Source: an uncultured Fibrobacter sp.
Lineage (GTDB): Bacteria > Fibrobacterota > Fibrobacteria > Fibrobacterales > Fibrobacteraceae
Assembly (NCBI GenBank): GCA_934691725.1
Contig: CAKUTF010000040.1
Location: forward strand, 1-22,872
DNA: 22,872 nt
Reading direction: 5' to 3'
How positions within the stretch are numbered: the first letter of the stretch is position 1; each line of letters starts with the position of its first letter. Positions 22,673 to 22,872 of the stretch are shown in pieces. The notes beneath the pieces are model-generated. The model made no database searches, was not told the DNA's origin, and saw nothing but the letters and a program-made list of their open reading frames with translations. The position numbers and the translations under genes were made by a program.

Positions 22673-22693
22673 TAGCTCGACAAGCTCGCTAAC
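22673..22693 (+). repeat. AGCTCGACAAGCTCGCTAAC element, copy 3
   Basis: Identical to the copies at 13256-13276 and 13464-13484. It is followed by CTGTCAAAT, and 26 nt later by the ATTCCCCGG palindrome. Confidence 0.85.
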
Positions 22694-22719
22694 CTGTCAA
22701 ATTCCATTTCTTAAAGGGG

Positions 22720-22742
22720 ATTCCCCGGTCAAGCCGGGGAAT
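22720..22742. repeat. Palindrome ATTCCCCGG-TCAAG-CCGGGGAAT
   Basis: A perfect 9-bp stem with a TCAAG loop, followed by GACATT. It is the intact version of the copy at 13320-13342 and shares its architecture with 13281-13303 in reverse orientation. Confidence 0.85.
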
Positions 22743-22800
22743 GACATTGGACTATGTTCCTTGTACTGTTTCTCACAAAATTAAATGTTCGCTATTCTAA

Positions 22801-22872
22801 GAGCCTGTTTTCATAATCGCCTGAGCATCGTAGCCGCGCAGGAAACGTTGACCAAGGCCTCTTCGGCGCGGG
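22801..22872 (-). mobile_element. Right-edge fragment: 3' end of an IS5-like insertion sequence
   Basis: From 22801 the plus strand begins GAGCCTGTTTTCATA, the partner of GAGCTTGTTTTCATA at the left edge read on the minus strand. CTAA precedes it (22797-22800), mirroring TTAG at 73-76. The fragment contains the end of a transposase reading frame and runs off the window after 72 bp, exactly as long as the left fragment. Confidence 0.65.
22811..22872 (-). CDS. Transposase C-terminus (partial, runs off right edge)
   Basis: The minus-strand frame reads RAEEALVNVSCAATMLRRL and ends at TGA (22813-22811), inside the terminal repeat. A tail of the form SEA-x-hydrophobic-MLRRL is typical of IS4/IS5-family DDE transposases. 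The other two minus frames give no such match. Only 19 residues are visible. Confidence 0.6.
   Translation of the reverse strand, partial: RAEEALVNVSCAATMLRRL

Larger units (their letters stand above)
22576..22796. other. Gene-free repeat region before the right IS
   Basis: It holds the Rpn-like relic, a TAGACGTC element on the minus strand, GTCATTGTCGGACTT (a half-palindrome related to 13278-13292), the third AGCTCGACAAGCTCGCTAAC copy and the perfect ATTCCCCGG palindrome. No gene was seen. Confidence 0.6.

Noticed and set aside
1..22872. Composite transposon bounded by the two IS ends
   Set aside because: The enclosed genes include core metabolism (glgC, pckG, gluQ), and each edge may be just another copy of a multicopy IS, so the arrangement does not show joint mobility.

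Overview
The window looks like chromosomal DNA of a Fibrobacter-type bacterium (phylum Fibrobacterota). The strongest pointers are a 1438-residue secreted protein with a fibro-slime domain, a GLUG/InlB-repeat surface protein with a (SSSSxxK)n linker and a C-terminal sorting-like domain, an Rpn-family nuclease gene, and housekeeping genes that fit a glycogen-storing, succinate-forming anaerobe (glgC, GTP-type PEP carboxykinase). This is inferred from protein families; no database was searched.

Layout. Positions 1-72 are the 5' end of an IS5-like insertion sequence, with its promoter and the first 11 codons of the transposase. Next come glgC (minus strand) and pckG (plus strand), transcribed divergently. 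A minus-strand run of four tightly coupled genes follows at 3597-7422: an FHA-GGDEF diguanylate cyclase, a MATE transporter, a radical SAM/SPASM protein and a TrmB-like methyltransferase, with stop/start overlaps or a 3-base gap between them. An Rpn-family gene (minus) and the fibro-slime protein (plus) come next. A repeat-filled gap at 13190-13660 separates these from a minus-strand pair: gluQ, then a DUF4011/DUF3320 helicase-like protein whose ATPase and nuclease motifs both look degenerate. A second repeat tract (18668-18880) precedes a plus-strand, AT-richer cassette at 19026-19971 (35-aa ORF, small P-loop NTPase, 90-aa tail-anchored coiled-coil protein), which runs into the GLUG/InlB surface protein. 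The window ends in more repeats, a relic that resembles an Rpn 3' end, and the 3' end of an IS5-like transposase.

The most unusual content is not coding. Intergenic gaps hold a degenerate 7-bp-period repeat: 27 units of NNNNYAG at 18668-18880, and the same family in the opposite orientation at 13360-13458. They also hold a TTAGACGTC-containing element (six copies), an AGCTCGACAAGCTCGCTAAC element (three copies), and short palindromes whose stems differ between copies by paired changes while the loop stays TCAAG/CTTGA. Both window edges lie 72 bp inside the ends of similar IS elements, which suggests that the window is a whole assembly contig broken at multicopy IS elements.

Best candidates for something undescribed are the heptad repeat family, the P-loop plus tail-anchored cassette with its palindromic upstream region, and the helicase-like protein with changed active sites.
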